Source: Oceanimonas aquatica (GTDB taxonomy: Bacteria; Pseudomonadota; Gammaproteobacteria; Enterobacterales; Aeromonadaceae). Taken from it: a stretch of 64,000 bases of DNA. Made by a program: the position numbers and the translations under genes. Positions 61,711-64,000 of the stretch are shown in pieces (position 1 is the stretch's first letter; every line of letters begins with the position of its first letter). The stretch lies in NCBI RefSeq assembly GCF_030732065.1, contig NZ_JAVBHX010000005.1, forward strand, positions 124,001 to 188,000. Reading direction: 5' to 3'. The notes below the pieces were generated by a model. That model made no database searches, was not told where the DNA came from, and saw only the letters and a list, made by a program, of their open reading frames with translations.

Positions 61711-62910
61711 TTATCCATCCCTTGTTTGCGTAAGCTCATCTATCAAATCTGCCCACTCCTGCATCATGGCTTTCCGTTCGTCCAGATACTGGGCCTGGTT
61801 GTAGCTGGCCCTTACCTTGTTGCGCTCGGCGTGCGCCAGCTGGCGCTCTATTAAATCCGAACGGTAGCCCATTTCGTTCAGCATGGTAGAGGCAGTGGCC
61901 CGAAAGCCGTGAGCCGAGAAGCCAATGCTGCCCTTGCCGCTGAATCCCATACGCTCCAGGGCTCGGTTCAGCGTGGTTGCAGTCATGTAAGTATCCGGGT
62001 TACGCAGATTGGGAAACAGCAACGGTCGGCCACCGGTGAAGGTATGCAGCTCTTGCAGCAGCTCAACCGCCTGGCGGGAAAGCGGCACTATGTGAGGCTG
62101 GCGCATCTTCATTTTTTCAGCCGGGATCCGCCATTCGGCCCGCTCCAGGTCAAACTCGTGCCATTCTGCTTTACGCAGCTCTACAGTGCGCACAAAAGTC
62201 AGCAGCATCAGCCGCAGTGCTATCACTGTGGTTCTGTAGCCACCATACCCGTCCAGTGCCTTGATGAACTGAACAATCTGCTCTCGAGTGAGGGGTTTGC
62301 GGTGCTCAACCTTGGGACGGTGAATTGCGTCCTTCAGAGCGGCGGCAGGATCGTGGTCAGCACGCAAAGTGGCAACAGCGTAACGGAAGATGGCAGACGA
62401 CCACTGCCGGATCAGCAGGGCCACGGTTTCCGCTCCCCGTTCTTCTACTCGCCGAATAATTTCCAGCAGGTGGGCTGCCGCCACATTGCGAATGGGAAGC
62501 TTTCCGATATAGGGAAACACATCTGCCGCCATAAAGCGCTCAACCTGACGTTGGTAGTAAGGCGTCCAGCCGGGAGATTTCTTGTCTATCCACTCTCGCG
62601 CCAGCGATTCAAAGGTACTGGCATTCGCTGCCTGGTTCGCCAGCCGTTCCGCTTGTCGTTGGTGTGACGGGTGGAGCCCTTGCTTGACCAGGGCTCTCGC
62701 CTTGTCATGCGCGGTACGTGCGCCAGCCAGGCTCAGGGTTGGGTACTCGCCAATGGCAAAGACATTCTCTTTACCGGCAATGCGGTAACGATACCGCCAC
62801 AGCTTGGATCCCGAAGGTCTAACCTCCAGGTAGAGACCCTGTCCATCGGCCAGCTTCTGAGGTTTGCTGGCAGGCTTGGTGTTACGAACTTTGGCATCGG
62901 TCAGCGGCAT
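61711..62910 (-). CDS. int: Tyrosine integrase, P4/phage-island type (DUF4102 N-terminus)
   Basis: 399 residues from ATG 62910 (MPLTDAKVRNTKPASKP, the DUF4102 arm-binding domain). Catalytic residues: Arg in TFVRTVELR, His-x-x-Arg in SAHGFRATAST, His in LAHAERNKVRASYNQ and the nucleophile Tyr in SYNQAQY. It integrates and excises the island at pabA. The longer frame to 62979 would read through the arm repeats (HENCGYRCGYR) and is less likely. It points into the island. Confidence 0.93.
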   Translation of the reverse strand: MPLTDAKVRNTKPASKPQKLADGQGLYLEVRPSGSKLWRYRYRIAGKENVFAIGEYPTLSLAGARTAHDKARALVKQGLHPSHQRQAERLANQAANASTFESLAREWIDKKSPGWTPYYQRQVERFMAADVFPYIGKLPIRNVAAAHLLEIIRRVEERGAETVALLIRQWSSAIFRYAVATLRADHDPAAALKDAIHRPKVEHRKPLTREQIVQFIKALDGYGGYRTTVIALRLMLLTFVRTVELRKAEWHEFDLERAEWRIPAEKMKMRQPHIVPLSRQAVELLQELHTFTGGRPLLFPNLRNPDTYMTATTLNRALERMGFSGKGSIGFSAHGFRATASTMLNEMGYRSDLIERQLAHAERNKVRASYNQAQYLDERKAMMQEWADLIDELTQTRDG

Positions 62911-62913
62911 AAT

Positions 62914-62956
62914 GCGGGTATCCTGATTTCGATACCCGCAACGATACCCGCAATTT
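62914..62956. repeat. Right-end integrase arm-type repeats
   Basis: GATACCCGC at 62931 and 62943 plus an inverted copy at 62914. The stretch 62931-62956 matches 30161-30186 in 23 of 26 bases. The copies lie just upstream of the integrase ATG, so integrase binding could repress its own gene. Confidence 0.75.
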
Positions 62957-63025
62957 TCATGGATGGCAATAGACGCCAAAAACCGAAAATGGAGCTAAAG
63001 CACTGATATTTAATGATTTAGTGAT

Positions 63026-63088
63026 TTACTGAGAGACTTTAATAGACACCGATGGACTAGAATGTCGATTATCGATCATCAGCAGCAT
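63026..63088 (-). pseudogene. Chimeric 20-codon remnant of the pabA start at attR
   Basis: ATG 63088 reads MLLMIDNRHSSPSVSIKVSQ and stops at 63026. The first seven residues equal those of PabA; the codons 6-7 (GAT AAT) are synonymous to pabA (GAC AAC). It keeps the native pabA leader but no function is likely. Confidence 0.6.
63072..63088. repeat. attR core of genomic island
   Basis: Identical 17-bp copy of 30092-30108. DNA to its right is the native upstream region of pabA. Confidence 0.9.
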
Positions 63089-63166
63089 GAGCAAAAGGCC
63101 TTTTCTTTTAAGGTCACAGCAAAAACACGGGGCGCATCTTCGCACGTATTGGTTTTGTGGAAAACC

Positions 63167-63196
63167 TTGAGCCGGCTTTCTTCATCCCGGGCTCAA
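63167..63196 (-). promoter_or_regulatory. Weak hairpin at the end of umuC
   Basis: TTGAGCC / GGCTCAA (7-bp arms), overlapping the umuC stop, followed on the minus strand by GGTTTTCC. It may be a weak terminator ahead of the old pabA position. Confidence 0.35.
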
Positions 63197-64000
63197 TATA
63201 CTCGGGGCAGATCGCTGATACGGGTGGTGTAGGCCGGCGACAGCAAGGCCCGTTTCATTTGCCAGCCCTGCTGAATGCCTTCGGCGGCGAGGAACACGCG
63301 ACCCTTGCCGGTGCGGTTGATGCGGTCCATCACTCGCATCAGGGGCCGGCTGTGAGGCTTGGGCTCATGTACCTCAAACAGCTCCGGCTGAAAGCTGCCC
63401 GGCGGCCAGAAGTCGGTGAGCATAACCGCCACCTTCTGGTAGGCAAGGCCGGGCCGCCAGATCTGCTGCAGACAGTGACAGGCTGCTCGCACCAGCTCTC
63501 GACTGTCGTGGCTGGGCACCGGCAGCGTCACCATGGCGCTGTTGCCATAAAACGGCTCGCGCGTGGCAAAGGGGCTGGTGCGCACCGACACCCGCACCAG
63601 CCGGCAGTATTGCTGCTGCTCCCTCAGTTTTTCCGCCGCCCGGGCGGCATATTTGCTGACCGCTTCCCGCAGCGGCTGCCACTCGCTTACCCGCTCGCCA
63701 AAGCTGCGGGAGCTGATGATCTGCTGTTTGGACTCGGGCAGCTGGTGCAGCGCCAGGCAGCTTTCGCCGTTCAGCTCGCAGATGGTGCGCTCCATGACCA
63801 CGGAAAAGCGCCGGCCCATGACCTTGGTATTGGCCCTGGCCAGCTGCCAGCCGGTGTGAATACCGAGCGCCTGCAACTGACGGGACAGCCGCGGACCAAT
63901 GCCCCATACCTCGCTTACCGGCACGCGTTGTAACAGCCGCAGCCGACGCTGTGGGCAGGTCAGCTCCACCACGCCACCGGTGGCGGGCCAGCGCTTGGCG
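63193..64000 (-). CDS. umuC: DNA polymerase V catalytic subunit UmuC (partial, C-terminal part)
   Basis: The frame is open to the window edge, 268 residues seen, including the first residues AKRWPATGGVVEL. The segments PVSEVWGIGPRLSRQL, SRSFGERV, KYAARAAEKLREQQQYC and IQQGWQMKRALLSPAYTTR are diagnostic of UmuC (little finger and C-terminal part). It works in SOS translesion synthesis. umuD and the SOS promoter would lie to the right, outside the window. Before island integration, pabA would have followed it. Confidence 0.92.
   Translation of the reverse strand, partial: AKRWPATGGVVELTCPQRRLRLLQRVPVSEVWGIGPRLSRQLQALGIHTGWQLARANTKVMGRRFSVVMERTICELNGESCLALHQLPESKQQIISSRSFGERVSEWQPLREAVSKYAARAAEKLREQQQYCRLVRVSVRTSPFATREPFYGNSAMVTLPVPSHDSRELVRAACHCLQQIWRPGLAYQKVAVMLTDFWPPGSFQPELFEVHEPKPHSRPLMRVMDRINRTGKGRVFLAAEGIQQGWQMKRALLSPAYTTRISDLPRVY

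Larger units (their letters stand above)
30109..63088. mobile_element. Genomic island integrated at the pabA start codon (about 33 kb)
   Basis: The island is bounded by a 17-bp direct repeat (30092-30108 and 63072-63088), with a P4-type integrase just inside the right end, 26-base near-identical arm-like repeats at both ends, base composition unlike the flanks in several blocks, and a cargo of mobile-element and anti-phage genes. Umu-like host sequence continues to the right of the second repeat. No conjugation genes, replication genes beyond the Gp2-like protein, or capsid genes are seen, so it is probably mobilisable or moves with a helper. Confidence 0.92.

Noticed and set aside
30109-63088. 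CRISPR array in the island
   Set aside because: No series of regularly spaced repeats was found; the only tandem repeat is the 7-base unit at 33018-33038.
30109-63088. Integration into a tRNA gene
   Set aside because: The direct repeat is the pabA start and no tRNA cloverleaf sequence is present at either end.

Overview
The window looks like a chromosome segment of a marine gammaproteobacterium. Genes outside the island are visibly GC-rich. Housekeeping genes (purHD, hupA, purT, pabA, the ast genes, gabTD, zntR, copA, umuC) match gammaproteobacterial families closely, and the gene order pabA-astC-astA-astD suggests Aeromonadales (Oceanimonas/Zobellella type). That placement is inference from family resemblance; no rRNA is present to confirm it.

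Layout. 1-906: truncated double-receiver response-regulator-like gene. 1234-2364: chromate transporter. 2565-6962: purT, a Cu(I) P-type ATPase with a small HMA protein, and a secreted protein with three internal repeats. 7152-11016: gabT-gabD with a divergent LysR regulator. 11287-14621: TRAP transporter operon ending in a UspA protein. 14788-16574: nucleobase permease and zntR. 16775-19661: purHD. 19871-24454: cbiX-like chelatase, unknown protein, hupA, hydroxyacid dehydrogenase, LysR and a divergent MFS permease. 24456-29053: arginine succinyltransferase pathway genes astC-astA-astD plus a DUF1338 protein. 29527-30108: pabA. A long hairpin element with a conserved core and a co-varying outer stem occurs twice (2430-2532 and 14642-14755), both times between convergent genes.

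About 33 kb, from 30109 to 63088, is an integrated genomic island. It lies exactly at the start codon of pabA: the first 17 bases of pabA (30092-30108) recur as a direct repeat at 63072-63088, next to a P4-type tyrosine integrase. A 26-base direct repeat (three mismatches) just inside each end is probably the integrase arm site. The native DNA upstream of pabA, including the umuC 3' part, now lies beyond the right end and reads into the integrase.

Island cargo, left to right: an AT-rich protein with a possible ribbon-helix-helix tail; a mobile-element maintenance module (inovirus Gp2/YfjJ-like protein, AlpA regulator, DUF932, YqaJ nuclease, Gp3-like protein, RadC-like protein, small membrane proteins); a complete type II CBASS (patatin phospholipase, DncV-like cyclase, Cap2 E1-E2, Cap3 JAMM) led by a DUF2188 gene; a three-gene SNF2 helicase / long type III-like methyltransferase / type III-like restriction subunit cassette whose methyltransferase target-recognition region is compositionally foreign; a standalone Septu pair (ptuAB); and next to the integrase an AT-rich operon of a 1283-aa helicase-nuclease, a 760-aa protein I cannot assign and a small secreted protein. 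The last operon is the best candidate for an undescribed system; the SNF2-Mod-Res cassette is second.
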